A DNA stretch of 44,317 bases from Paracoccaceae bacterium (lineage in GTDB: Bacteria > Pseudomonadota > Alphaproteobacteria > Rhodobacterales > Rhodobacteraceae). The notes beneath the pieces were generated by a model that had not been told where the DNA came from, did not search any database, and saw only the letters and a program-made list of their open reading frames with translations. This document shows positions 9,257 through 17,773 of this stretch, piece by piece. The stretch is taken from positions 2,401 through 46,717 of the forward strand of contig JAAEZA010000035.1 of NCBI GenBank assembly GCA_018223125.1, given 5' to 3'. A program made the position numbers and the translations under genes. Positions within the stretch are counted from its first letter, which is position 1. Every line of letters begins with the position of its first letter.

Positions 9257-10180
9257 TCAGGCGTCGATGAAGCCGCGGGCGCATGGACCGTAGGCATCGG
9301 GTTGCCGCCGCAGAACCGGGAAGGTTTCAAGCACACCGTCGCGGCTGTCCTCGGGCAGAAGATCCAGATTTTCCGGAGTGGGCATGAAGCTTTCCGAAGC
9401 GGCTGCCTCTGTGTAGATGACTTCGTGGCGGTCCGTTACAATCTGGAAGAACTCCATCTCTCCGCCGACAGCCTGAATGACAGTGACATCATCCACCAGA
9501 ATGCGTGCGGGGATGAGCACCTCTTTCACACCATAAACAGCCATGGCTTCGACACCTTTCAAAACCACGCGCTGGTCCGCGCTGACGATCAGGTCGCGGG
9601 CGTTTTTGATCGCGCCTTTTCTGAACAGAATAGGGGCATTATCCCGCGTAATCTTGACGTTATGCGAACCGATCCAGCGAATTTCCTGCATCCCGCGATC
9701 CCGTGTGATAACGCGGTCACCGGCGACGAGGTTTTCCACCCGCACTTCACCACGGCTGGTCATAACATGGGTGCCACGTGCGATACCAAGACGGTTCTGG
9801 GCCTTGTTTTGCTGTGTATCTGCCTCTTTTACCGGATTTTCACCAGTGTGGGGCATGGAAACGCTGACTGTTTCGTAAACGTGATCTTCGATCAACGGTC
9901 TGTCGCTAACCAGTTCGGAATAAAGCGCAGCGTGGTTGCTGGAAATATCCTGACGCGCAGTAAAAACCTCATCCGTGAAGCGATCCCGCAGCACCCAGAT
10001 AATCTGTGCTTTGGTCGGGGCAACGCTGGTGTTTGCGTTGGGTTTCGGTGTGCTCGCCAGCTTTTGGATCTTGCTGTTTTTAATACAAATGCCCGTGCGG
10101 AAATTGGCAAATCCGCCCTTGGTCATAGAAAACGGAGTGGTATTTGCGGCAATTGTGTAGCTGTGAAGATTTGCAGACAT
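9257..10180 (-). CDS. Hint_2-domain protein, catalytic positions apparently substituted
   Basis: Protein of 307 residues common in form to Rhodobacterales Hint-domain proteins. Residues 1-130 are not recognised. Residues 131-270 form a Hint (hedgehog/intein) module: GTHVMTSRGEVRVENLVAGDRVITRD, QEIRWIG, SADQRVVL and DRHEVIYTEAAASESFMPT. In typical members the module opens with Cys and carries SPQHR and a His before the DRHE block. Here the equivalent positions appear to be G132, Q203 and Q246, so self-cleavage looks unlikely. No signal peptide, repeats or membrane span are seen, and it is a single-gene unit with its own terminator. Family assignment is good; the loss-of-activity idea is inference from remembered family consensus. 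Confidence 0.82.
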   Translation of the reverse strand: MSANLHSYTIAANTTPFSMTKGGFANFRTGICIKNSKIQKLASTPKPNANTSVAPTKAQIIWVLRDRFTDEVFTARQDISSNHAALYSELVSDRPLIEDHVYETVSVSMPHTGENPVKEADTQQNKAQNRLGIARGTHVMTSRGEVRVENLVAGDRVITRDRGMQEIRWIGSHNVKITRDNAPILFRKGAIKNARDLIVSADQRVVLKGVEAMAVYGVKEVLIPARILVDDVTVIQAVGGEMEFFQIVTDRHEVIYTEAAASESFMPTPENLDLLPEDSRDGVLETFPVLRRQPDAYGPCARGFIDA

Positions 10181-10605
10181 ATCCGATACTCGCTCACTTG
10201 ATTATGCGCCACGGGTTTAAACAACTTAAATTTCTTGTATTCGGCGCTTAAAAAATTGATGGGGGCCAAATGAGGCGCAAATGGGGCAGCAATTTGCTCA
10301 AACTTGGTTTTCTCGGGGCGTGAAAGCCCAACGAGAGCGGTGCTTGCCGGTTTTAATGGCGGGGCTGCAGTTGCTCCGGCTAGAGCCAAATGTCTGACAC
10401 TGTGTCGCAATTTAGTATTTCTAGGCCGTTTTTGGCGGTTGCTATTCCATGTCATGTTTGCTTAGTCTGAAGGCATACCAACAGGGTCTCATGGCCTGAA
10501 CACAAAAAAACAGGCTGAAAACAGCCTGATAAAAATCCGGTCGTACAGATCGCACAAATTAAAAAACGGGTCTTCAGGCCTGATAAAGTCAACTGGGAGA
10601 TAGTT
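10181..10605. other. Divergent intergenic region between the Hint gene and the ABC operon
   Basis: About 425 bp separating oppositely oriented genes; promoters for both should lie here. It contains a hairpin with a - strand T-run (10504-10528), a 10-bp palindrome TCAGGCCTGA (about 10574-10583) close to the operon start, and the potA ribosome site. A - strand ORF over 10123-10455 has no family resemblance. No clear sigma-70 promoter was identified. Confidence 0.5.
10504..10528 (-). terminator. Intrinsic terminator read on the - strand, before the ABC operon
   Basis: Perfect 7-bp stem CAGGCTG/CAGCCTG (10511-10517 with 10522-10528) and AAAA loop. On the - strand it is followed by seven T (10510-10504). 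On the + strand the flank after the stem is ATAAAAA, so it would not end + transcripts. No - strand gene is seen just to its right. Confidence 0.65.
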
Positions 10606-10608
10606 TTG
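10595..10608 (+). promoter_or_regulatory. Ribosome binding site and TTG start of the ABC ATPase gene
   Basis: GGGAG at 10595-10599 is 6 bp before TTG at 10606-10608. No in-frame ATG or GTG lies before the conserved ATPase region, so the spacing supports TTG as the start codon. Confidence 0.7.
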
Positions 10609-11697
10609 ACTGCAACTTCGCACGACGACGCTTTTGTCGTATTTGATCGCGTTCAAAAAAGCTACGATGGCGAGATTCTTGTTGTAAAAGATCTCAATTT
10701 ACAAATTGCAAAAGGTGAGTTTCTGACAATGCTTGGCCCGTCAGGGTCCGGCAAGACGACCTGTCTTATGATGCTCGCCGGGTTTGAAACAGCCACAAGC
10801 GGGGATATCCTGCTGGGCGGCAACCCTATCAACAATATTCCCCCGCATAAACGCGGGATCGGCATGGTGTTCCAGAACTACGCCCTGTTTCCCCATATGA
10901 CCGTGGGCGAAAACCTCGCCTTCCCGCTGGAAGTGCGCAAGATGGGCAAGTCCGAGCGGGAAGCCAAAGTGAAACGCGCCCTTGATATGGTTCAGATGGG
11001 CGATTTTGCGGGGCGGCGTCCGGCACAATTGTCCGGTGGTCAGCAACAGCGGATCGCACTGGCGCGGGCGCTGGTGTTTGATGCAGAGCTTGTCCTGATG
11101 GACGAACCGCTCGGGGCGCTGGACAAACAACTGCGGGAACACATGCAGTTTGAAATCAAACACATCCACGAAAATCTGGGCATCACCGTGGTCTATGTGA
11201 CGCACGATCAGTCCGAGGCGCTGACCATGTCGGACCGGATTGCCGTGTTCAACGACGGTGTTATTCAGCAACTGGCGTCACCGGAAGATCTGTACGAGCG
11301 TCCCGAAAACTCTTTCTGTGCGCAATTTATCGGTGAAAACAACACTTTGATGGGTACAGTCGATGCTGTTTCCGACGGTGTTGCCTCTATCACGCTGGAC
11401 GATGGTGCGAAAGTACGCGGTCTTGCGGTGAACTGCGGTGGCCCCGGCAGCCGCACCACCATGTCGCTGCGTCCCGAACGGGTTTACGTGGGCGGCGAGG
11501 AAGGGCTCGTCACGACGGAAGCTCAGGTCAAGGAACTGATCTACCTTGGCGACCATATCCGGTGCCGCATGAGCGTGCACGGGAACGACGAATTCGTTGT
11601 AAAAGTTCCTAACGCTGCGGGTCATAAACACCTGCAAGTTGGTGAAAAAACCATGATCAGCTGGGAAACAGCTGACTGTCGGGCGCTCGACGCCTGA
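10606..11697 (+). CDS. potA: Polyamine-type ABC transporter ATPase (PotA-like)
   Basis: Cytoplasmic ATPase subunit of a spermidine/putrescine-type importer, 363 residues. Walker A GPSGSGKT at 44-51, Q-loop Q90, signature LSGGQQQR at 142-149, Walker B ELVLMDEP at 161-168 and switch H200 are all intact. A TOBE-type regulatory domain occupies about 285-360 (MSLRPERVYV, IYLGDHIRCRMSV). It begins with TTG after a good ribosome site and heads an operon with binding protein and two permeases. The exact substrate cannot be fixed from sequence; polyamines are the default for this architecture. Confidence 0.9.
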   Translation: MTATSHDDAFVVFDRVQKSYDGEILVVKDLNLQIAKGEFLTMLGPSGSGKTTCLMMLAGFETATSGDILLGGNPINNIPPHKRGIGMVFQNYALFPHMTVGENLAFPLEVRKMGKSEREAKVKRALDMVQMGDFAGRRPAQLSGGQQQRIALARALVFDAELVLMDEPLGALDKQLREHMQFEIKHIHENLGITVVYVTHDQSEALTMSDRIAVFNDGVIQQLASPEDLYERPENSFCAQFIGENNTLMGTVDAVSDGVASITLDDGAKVRGLAVNCGGPGSRTTMSLRPERVYVGGEEGLVTTEAQVKELIYLGDHIRCRMSVHGNDEFVVKVPNAAGHKHLQVGEKTMISWETADCRALDA

Positions 11698-11789
11698 GGG
11701 ACAAAATCCAAAGAACACCGACCGTTCCGCGCCCGTGGACGGATGGACCAACGATAGAACGGGTAAAATGTAAACAAGGAGAAGTTTCT

Positions 11790-12890
11790 ATGAAAATGAA
11801 GTCTATTATTCTGAGCACAGCAGCCGGCGTTGTCGCCGCATCTGCAGCTGGCGCTAAGGACATGACGATTGTTTCTTGGGGCGGTGCGTATTCGGCCTCT
11901 CAGGATGCAGCCTATCACCAGCCTTATATGGCGGCGAACCCGGACGTAAACATCATCAACGACGAAAGCTCCGCCGAAGCGGTTGCCAAGCTGCGTGCGA
12001 TGGCCGAAGCCGGTAACACAACATGGGATGTTGTGGACGTTGTTGCTTCCGATGCGATCCGTCTGTGTGACGAAGGTCTGGCGATGGAAATCGATCCGGA
12101 CACGATGCTGGCAGACGCGCCTGACGGAACAAAAGCTTCTGAAGATTTCGGCGACCTGCTGGTATCCGAGTGCTTTATCCCGCAGATCGTCTATTCTACA
12201 ACATTCGCATATCGTACCGATGTGGACGCATGGGGCGGCAAAGAGCCAAGCACCATCTGTGACGTGTTCGATCTGGAAGGCTTCCCTGGCAAGCGCAGCC
12301 TTGAAAAGCGCCCGATCAACAACATGGAATGGGCACTGCTGTGTGACGGCGTTGCCAAGGACGATGTTTATGATGTTCTGGGCACCGAAGAAGGCCAGCA
12401 GCAGGCTCTGGCCAAGCTCGACACCATCAAGGACGAAGTGATCTGGTGGTCTGCCGGCGCGGATACGCCACAACTGCTGGCTGACGGCGAAGTTGTGATG
12501 GGGTCCACCTATAACGGTCGTCTGTTCTCTCTGATCGAAGAGCAGAAGCAGCCGGTTAAAATGATGTGGGACGCACAGGTGTTCGACCTTGACGGCTGGA
12601 TCATCCCTGCAAACCTCAGCGACGAGCGCAAGCAGGCCGCGCTGGACTACATCATGTTCGCGACAGACACACAGCGTCTGGCCGATCAGGCGAAATACAT
12701 CTCCTACGGTCCGGCACGTGCGTCCTCTGCACCGCTGGTGGGCAAGCACGCCGAACTGGGTATCGAGATGGCGCCACACATGCCAACAGATCCTGAGAAC
12801 GCCAAGAACACATTCCTCTACAACTACGAGTTCTGGGCTGACTACCGCGACGACATCGACGCGAAATTCCAGGCCTGGCTGGCTCAATAA
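11790..12890 (+). CDS. Periplasmic substrate-binding protein of the polyamine-type ABC transporter
   Basis: Extracytoplasmic binding protein of 366 residues in the PotD/PotF-like family. A signal peptide (residues 1-22, ending ASAAGA) precedes the mature start KDMTIVSWGGAYSASQ. Typical features are the ERK-rich core, DVVDVVASDAIRLCDEGLAMEID, STTFAYRTDV and a C-terminal GPARASSAPLVGK. The ribosome site AAGGAG sits 8-9 bp before the ATG. It lies 92 bp after the ATPase gene and is followed by a stem-loop that may raise its mRNA level over the permeases. Whether it binds spermidine, putrescine or another small cation is not visible. Confidence 0.88.
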   Translation: MKMKSIILSTAAGVVAASAAGAKDMTIVSWGGAYSASQDAAYHQPYMAANPDVNIINDESSAEAVAKLRAMAEAGNTTWDVVDVVASDAIRLCDEGLAMEIDPDTMLADAPDGTKASEDFGDLLVSECFIPQIVYSTTFAYRTDVDAWGGKEPSTICDVFDLEGFPGKRSLEKRPINNMEWALLCDGVAKDDVYDVLGTEEGQQQALAKLDTIKDEVIWWSAGADTPQLLADGEVVMGSTYNGRLFSLIEEQKQPVKMMWDAQVFDLDGWIIPANLSDERKQAALDYIMFATDTQRLADQAKYISYGPARASSAPLVGKHAELGIEMAPHMPTDPENAKNTFLYNYEFWADYRDDIDAKFQAWLAQ

Positions 12891-12900
12891 TTCCTAACAC

Positions 12901-12922
12901 AGGGCGGCTTTCGGGCCGCCCT
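12901..12922 (+). other. Stem-loop between binding-protein and permease genes
   Basis: AGGGCGGC (12901-12908) pairs perfectly with GCCGCCCT (12915-12922) around a 6-base loop. There is no following T-run. In ABC operons such a hairpin after the binding-protein gene commonly protects that mRNA segment or partly reduces read-through. Confidence 0.7.
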
Positions 12923-12968
12923 GATGCCCTGAACCCGATGGTTTCAACAGGTGGACAGTACAAAGATC

Positions 12969-14273
12969 ATGGCAAACTCAGCAGACAGCTCCCAAGATAT
13001 CGCCCATTCCGCGCCGGTGACAGGCCCGGTTCTGGGCAATGACGGACGCCCCCTAAAGGCCAGTCTGGCAAAAAGTCTGCGGCGTCAGAAATTGCGCGCG
13101 CTTGGCCTGATTGCCCCGCTGCTGATTTTTGTTCTTCTCACCTTCATTGCGCCGATTGCGGATATGCTGTTCCGTTCGGTTGAAAACAATATCGTCGGGG
13201 ATGTTCTGCCCCGCACGGTGGTTGCCCTGAAAGACTGGGACGAAACAACCGGAGAACTGCCCGACAATGCCACCTTCAAAGCGATGGCGCTGGATCTGAA
13301 AGAGGCGGTCGAGGATAAAAGCCACACGCGGCTCGGGTCCCGTCTGAACTACGAACAATCCGGTATTTCCAGCCTGTTCCGCCAGACAGGCCGCAAGGTG
13401 AAACGGCTGGATGTGGAAGAGACGACTGACTTTGTCGCCGCGTTCGAAGATATGAACAAGAAATGGATGGATATCGAAAACTGGCAGACCATCAAGGCTT
13501 TCTCGGGGCGGTTTACCGACGGTTATTTCCTTGCCGCAGCGGATCTGACCAAAGGGCCGGAGGGGATCGAACGGGTTCCTGAAAACGAACAGATTTACTA
13601 CACGCTGCTGCTGCGGACGCTGAAAATGTCGCTGATCATTACCTTCAGCTGTATATTGCTCGGCTATCCGATTGCCTTTTTGCTGGCCACACTGCCGCTG
13701 CGCACGTCGAACCTGTTGCTGATCCTTGTGCTGCTGCCGTTCTGGACATCGCTTCTGGTGCGGACCTCTGCTTGGAAGGTACTGCTGCAACAACAGGGGG
13801 TGATTAACGATACGCTGGTCTGGCTGGGACTGGTGGCGGATAACGCGCGGCTGGAGCTGATCAACAACCAGACCGGCACCATCATTGCGATGACGCATAT
13901 CCTGCTGCCCTTTATGATCCTGCCGCTGTTTTCGGTGATGAAAACCATTCCGCCATCCTATGTGCGGGCGGCGAAATCGCTGGGCGCGAATGACTGGACG
14001 GCCTTCTGGCGGGTCTATTTTCCGCAGTCCATTCCCGGCATCGGCGCGGGCTCCATCCTGTGTTTCATCCTGTCCATCGGCTATTACATCACGCCGGAAA
14101 TCGTGGGCGGCACAAAAGGGGTCTTTATTTCCAACCGGATCGCTTACCATATTTCGTCCAGCCTGAACTGGGGCCTCGCGGCTGCTTTGGGAACGCTGCT
14201 GCTGGTTGTGGTTCTCGCGCTTTACTGGCTCTACGACAAGTTCGTGGGCATCGACAACGTGAAATTGGGGTAA
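12969..14273 (+). CDS. potB: ABC transporter permease (PotB-like) with long periplasmic insertion
   Basis: First permease of the importer. The ATG at 12969 gives 434 residues; a GTG at 12951 would add six and cannot be excluded, as neither has an ideal ribosome site. The first membrane span (about 45-66) is followed by a hydrophilic stretch of about 140 residues (70-208), then five further spans from 217 on. The EAA-type loop for contact with the ATPase reads YVRAAKSLGANDWTAFWRVYFPQSIPG. E. coli PotB has about 275 residues, so the extra length is almost all in the first periplasmic loop. Lies between the binding protein and the second permease. Confidence 0.88.
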   Translation: MANSADSSQDIAHSAPVTGPVLGNDGRPLKASLAKSLRRQKLRALGLIAPLLIFVLLTFIAPIADMLFRSVENNIVGDVLPRTVVALKDWDETTGELPDNATFKAMALDLKEAVEDKSHTRLGSRLNYEQSGISSLFRQTGRKVKRLDVEETTDFVAAFEDMNKKWMDIENWQTIKAFSGRFTDGYFLAAADLTKGPEGIERVPENEQIYYTLLLRTLKMSLIITFSCILLGYPIAFLLATLPLRTSNLLLILVLLPFWTSLLVRTSAWKVLLQQQGVINDTLVWLGLVADNARLELINNQTGTIIAMTHILLPFMILPLFSVMKTIPPSYVRAAKSLGANDWTAFWRVYFPQSIPGIGAGSILCFILSIGYYITPEIVGGTKGVFISNRIAYHISSSLNWGLAAALGTLLLVVVLALYWLYDKFVGIDNVKLG

Positions 14274-14279
14274 CGTATC

Positions 14280-15131
14280 ATGGCACTTCCTTCCTATGCT
14301 TCACCGCTGCAACGGGCTTGGTACTATGGCTTCCGCACCATTTGCACGCTGATCTTCATCTTCCTGATCGTTCCGATCCTTGTGATCCTGCCGCTCAGCT
14401 TTAACGCCGAGGATTTCTTTACCTTCACGCCGGAAATGCTGCGGTTTGATCCCGCGGGGTATTCGCTGAAACACTACCGCGATTTCTTTTCGAACTCCGA
14501 CTGGCAGAATGCGGTAATGAATTCCTTGCGGATCGCGCCGATGGCGACATTCCTGTCCGTGTCCTTCGGCACACTTGCAGCCATCGGGCTGAGCCAGCCC
14601 CATGTGCCATTCCGCCGTGCGATCATGGCGATCCTGATTTCGCCCATGATCGTGCCGCTGATCATTTCGGCGGCGGGTATGTACTTCTTCTACTCCCGTA
14701 TCGGCCTGCAAGGCACCTATTGGGGTGTTGTCATGGCCCATGCTGCCCTTGGTATTCCGTTTGTGATCATCACCGTGACGGCGACACTGGTGGGATTTGA
14801 CAATTCCCTGACACGGGCCGCGGCAAATATGGGGGCAGGGCCGGTGCGCACCTTCTTCCGTATCCAGATGCCGCTGATCCTGCCTGGTGTGATCTCTGGC
14901 GGTCTGTTTGCCTTTATCACGTCGTTTGACGAGGTGGTGGTCGTGCTGTTCGTCGGCTCTGCCGGTCAGAAAACCCTGCCGTGGCAGATGTTCACCGGCC
15001 TGCGGGAGCAGATCAGCCCGACCATTCTGGCTGTGGCGACGATCCTGATCGCGATCTCCATCGCGCTTCTGACCGTGGTCGAACTGCTGCGCCGCCGCTC
15101 TGAACGTTTGCGGGGCATGTCTCCGGGTTAA
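14280..15131 (+). CDS. potC: ABC transporter permease (PotC-like)
   Basis: Second permease of the importer, 283 residues and six predicted spans, a normal length for PotC. The ATPase-contact loop is RAAANMGAGPVRTFFRIQMPLILPG, and the conserved SFDEVVVVLFV follows. The ATG is 6 bp after the potB stop, and a strong terminator ends the operon after it. Together with the ATPase, binding protein and PotB-like permease it completes a full importer. Confidence 0.92.
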   Translation: MALPSYASPLQRAWYYGFRTICTLIFIFLIVPILVILPLSFNAEDFFTFTPEMLRFDPAGYSLKHYRDFFSNSDWQNAVMNSLRIAPMATFLSVSFGTLAAIGLSQPHVPFRRAIMAILISPMIVPLIISAAGMYFFYSRIGLQGTYWGVVMAHAALGIPFVIITVTATLVGFDNSLTRAAANMGAGPVRTFFRIQMPLILPGVISGGLFAFITSFDEVVVVLFVGSAGQKTLPWQMFTGLREQISPTILAVATILIAISIALLTVVELLRRRSERLRGMSPG

Positions 15132-15159
15132 ACCGGAACGGACAGTTTGAATTTAATGA

Positions 15160-15187
15160 CGGGGCCGCTTTTGCAGGCCCCGTTTTT
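15160..15187 (+). terminator. Terminator of the ABC importer operon
   Basis: CGGGGCC (15160-15166) pairs with GGCCCCG (15176-15182), followed by TTTTT. It sits between convergent genes; the - strand flank lacks a T-run, so it is mainly for the + operon. Confidence 0.88.
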
Positions 15188-15197
15188 CTTGGCAGGG

Positions 15198-16136
15198 TTA
15201 AAGGGCGCGCAGGATGACCAGCCAGATGGAAACGCTGAACACCGCACCGGCTGTGCCAAGCAGAATGGCACCGGCCGCGCTGCCCTTGGCGCGGTCATAC
15301 ATATTGGCGAAAACATAGCCGTTTACCCCGGGTGCCATTGCCGCGGTCAGAACCACGACGCGGGTAATATCGGGGGCAAGATCAAAGACCTGCGTTGCCA
15401 TGATCAGGGCAATCAGCGGGTGCACCACCAGACGCAGGGTCAGCACATAGACGGTTTCCCCGACATTTGCCGACAGGCCGTAGCGCACCAGAACGGCCCC
15501 CAGCCCGAACAGCGCGGCGGGCAGGGCGGCACGGGCCATCATTTCGGTTGCAGCCCACAGCCCCTCGGGCAACCACAAGCCTGTCAGGTTCACTACAAAG
15601 CCGAGCGCGAGACCGATCATCAGCGCATTCTTGAACATGGCCTTGGCGACGATTTTGGCTGTGGTGGGCAGGCTGCGCCCGTCTGCGCGCACCAGTTCGA
15701 TCGTGGTGATCCCCAGCAGATAGCAGAAGGGCGCATGGATCGCGACAATGGCGGTAATCGGGCCAAGGGCTTCGGTTCCGAAGGCCCGTTCAACAATGGG
15801 AAAGCCCAGCAGGACCGAATTGGCAAAAAGCGCGCAAAATCCGAGCACAACAGCTTCGCCCGGACGGCGTTTGAAAATGTAGACAGCGCCAAGGCAGCCC
15901 AGCGTGAAACAACTGATGGATCCTGCGTAAAAGCTGCCCAGAATGCGGAATTGAAAGACCGAAGACAGGTCGAGCTTTGCAATCGCGCCGAACAGCAGGC
16001 AGGGAATGGCAAAGTTCTGGGTGAACTTCATCAGGGCGTCGGCGTAATCTTCTGGAAAGAGCTTGAAATACACAGCAGCGTATCCTGCGCCGACGACAAG
16101 AAACACCGGCAGGACAACTGTAAAGACTTCTATCAT
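15198..16136 (-). CDS. AEC-family (auxin efflux carrier-like) membrane transporter
   Basis: Integral membrane protein of 312 residues with about ten hydrophobic spans and the AEC/PF03547 pattern: MIEVFTVVLPVFLVVGAGYAAV at the N-terminus, NFAIPCLLF near residue 45 and a second half beginning near residue 170. Bacterial members export or import small carboxylates such as malate; the substrate here is unknown. It is the last gene of the long - strand run, 13 bp after the beta-lactamase-fold gene, and could be a passenger at the operon end. Confidence 0.85.
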   Translation of the reverse strand: MIEVFTVVLPVFLVVGAGYAAVYFKLFPEDYADALMKFTQNFAIPCLLFGAIAKLDLSSVFQFRILGSFYAGSISCFTLGCLGAVYIFKRRPGEAVVLGFCALFANSVLLGFPIVERAFGTEALGPITAIVAIHAPFCYLLGITTIELVRADGRSLPTTAKIVAKAMFKNALMIGLALGFVVNLTGLWLPEGLWAATEMMARAALPAALFGLGAVLVRYGLSANVGETVYVLTLRLVVHPLIALIMATQVFDLAPDITRVVVLTAAMAPGVNGYVFANMYDRAKGSAAGAILLGTAGAVFSVSIWLVILRAL

Positions 16137-16149
16137 TTGATCTTCTTCT

Positions 16150-16950
16150 TCAGACAGAGAGCCTGATTTTCATGCCGTCAAAAGCCGGCGTAATGTGATC
16201 GGGCGTTTCAGCGCACAGGGTTTCATAATCCAGATCCACGTGCATGTTGGTCAGCACCGCCTGTTTAGGTGCGGCCCGTTCGATCCAGTCGAGCGTTTGG
16301 GACAGGTGGGAATGGGTCGGATGGGGCTCACGGCGCAGGGCGTCCACTACCCAGCACTCTAGATCCGCCACGGCTTTCCAAGCGGTTTCGTTCATCGCAG
16401 AGACATCCGGTAAATAGGCCAAGATGTCATCAATGCGAAAGCCGTTTGCCCGAATTGGCCCGTGATCAACCAGAAACGGTGTAAACGTGATCGCGCCGCC
16501 TTCGCCGTCAATAGTGACGGGGCCTGTCATGTCGTTCATTTCAAGGATCGGTTTGTAAAGCGTGCCGGGCACCTGTTCGAATGTGTAGCCAAATCGCTGG
16601 CGCAGGGTGGTTTGCGTCGTGGCGTCGGCCCAAATCGGCAGTCGCTTGCGCATATTGAACACGACCATCCGCAGATCGTCGATCCCGTGGGTGTGGTCCG
16701 CGTGGTCGTGGGTATAGATCACCGCATCCAGCGCGCTGACTTCGGCATCCAGAAGCTGGCGGCGCAAATCGGGCGAGGTATCAATCAGAACCGTTGTTTT
16801 GCCGGCATCTGTAATCCGCTCCACCAGCATGGAACAACGCTGGCGGGCGTTTTTGGGGTTGGTTGGATCACAATCGCCCCAGTTGCCGCCGATCCGCGGT
16901 ACGCCACCCGAAGATCCGCAGCCCAGAATGGTAAAGATGTACTCTGCCAT
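16150..16950 (-). CDS. Metallo-beta-lactamase-fold hydrolase (PhnP-like)
   Basis: Cytoplasmic hydrolase of 266 residues. The N-terminus FTILGCGSSGGVPRIG and the metal motif THDHADHTHGIDDLR resemble PhnP, the phosphoribosyl cyclic phosphodiesterase, and related enzymes; later metal residues include VDHGP and the C-terminal TNMHVDLDYE. No phn genes are nearby, so a C-P lyase role is not supported. Its ATG shares one base with the tatD stop (TGATG), implying coupled translation. A cyclic-phosphate or nucleotide phosphodiesterase activity is likely, substrate unknown. Confidence 0.87.
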   Translation of the reverse strand: MAEYIFTILGCGSSGGVPRIGGNWGDCDPTNPKNARQRCSMLVERITDAGKTTVLIDTSPDLRRQLLDAEVSALDAVIYTHDHADHTHGIDDLRMVVFNMRKRLPIWADATTQTTLRQRFGYTFEQVPGTLYKPILEMNDMTGPVTIDGEGGAITFTPFLVDHGPIRANGFRIDDILAYLPDVSAMNETAWKAVADLECWVVDALRREPHPTHSHLSQTLDWIERAAPKQAVLTNMHVDLDYETLCAETPDHITPAFDGMKIRLSV

Positions 16951-17750
16951 CAGGCCGCCGCCTTATAGAGTGCCGCCTTGCTAAACAGCCGGTCAAAGTT
17001 GGCGGTGGTTTGTGCGGCAAACTCTGCGTAGTCGAGCCCGAAAATCTCAGCCCCTGTTTGCGCTGTATTGGCGGTGTAGGCAGGCTCGTTCCGCTTGCCA
17101 CGATAAGGCGTCGGCGCAAGATAGGGCGCATCGGTTTCAACCAGCACACGGTCGAGCGGAACCGTGGCGAAAATGTCCCGCAGTTCCTGACTTTTCTTGA
17201 ACGTGGCGATGCCGCTCATCGACAGGTAAAATCCCAGATCAAGGGCGGCTTTGGCCAGTTTCATACCTGAGGAAAAACAGTGCATCACGCAGGTGTAGGC
17301 ACCGTTGCGGTATTCTTCGGTCAGGATACGGGCCATATCGTCATCCGCTGCGCGCGCATGGATGATCAGGGGCAGTCCGGTTTCCCGCGCCGCAGCAATA
17401 TGGTTGCGCAGGCTGTCTTTCTGGATCTGCGCGGTATCCGCCGTATAATGATAATCTAGTCCGGTTTCCCCGATCCCGACCATTTTGGGGTGGCGGGTCA
17501 GTTCGATCAAGCGTTCGGTCGGCACCAGATCGTAATCTGCCGCGCTCATCGGGTGGATACCGGCGGCATAAAACACAGACTCATAAGTTTCCGCAATTTT
17601 GCGCACCGATGGTTCGTTTTCCAGCTTGGTGCAGATGGTGACCATACGGGCAACCCCTGCATCATGGGCACGTTTGATAATTTCGTCTCGCTCGCCGTCG
17701 AAATCCGGAAAATCCAGATGGCAATGGCTGTCTACAATCTGTGGTGTCAT
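16950..17750 (-). CDS. TatD-family metal-dependent deoxyribonuclease
   Basis: TIM-barrel hydrolase of 266 residues. Metal and active-site motifs are DSHCHLDFPDF at the start, ETGLDYHY, IIHARAADDD, MHCFSSG and VETDAPYLAPTPYRGKRNEP. TatD proteins degrade DNA 3'-5' and are linked to DNA repair; the holB-tatD pairing is common in bacteria. It starts 23 bp after holB and overlaps the next gene by one base. Confidence 0.93.
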   Translation of the reverse strand: MTPQIVDSHCHLDFPDFDGERDEIIKRAHDAGVARMVTICTKLENEPSVRKIAETYESVFYAAGIHPMSAADYDLVPTERLIELTRHPKMVGIGETGLDYHYTADTAQIQKDSLRNHIAAARETGLPLIIHARAADDDMARILTEEYRNGAYTCVMHCFSSGMKLAKAALDLGFYLSMSGIATFKKSQELRDIFATVPLDRVLVETDAPYLAPTPYRGKRNEPAYTANTAQTGAEIFGLDYAEFAAQTTANFDRLFSKAALYKAAA

Positions 17751-17773
17751 GTGATCTGCCTACTGGCGTGCGA

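Noticed and set aside
10123-10455. A 110-codon - strand ORF upstream of the Hint gene
   Set aside because: It overlaps the Hint gene start in another frame, has no ribosome site or family match, and lies in a probable promoter region.
15147-16166. A 339-codon + strand ORF over the AEC carrier
   Set aside because: The opposite strand encodes a clear multi-span carrier; the + strand product is hydrophilic and without motif.
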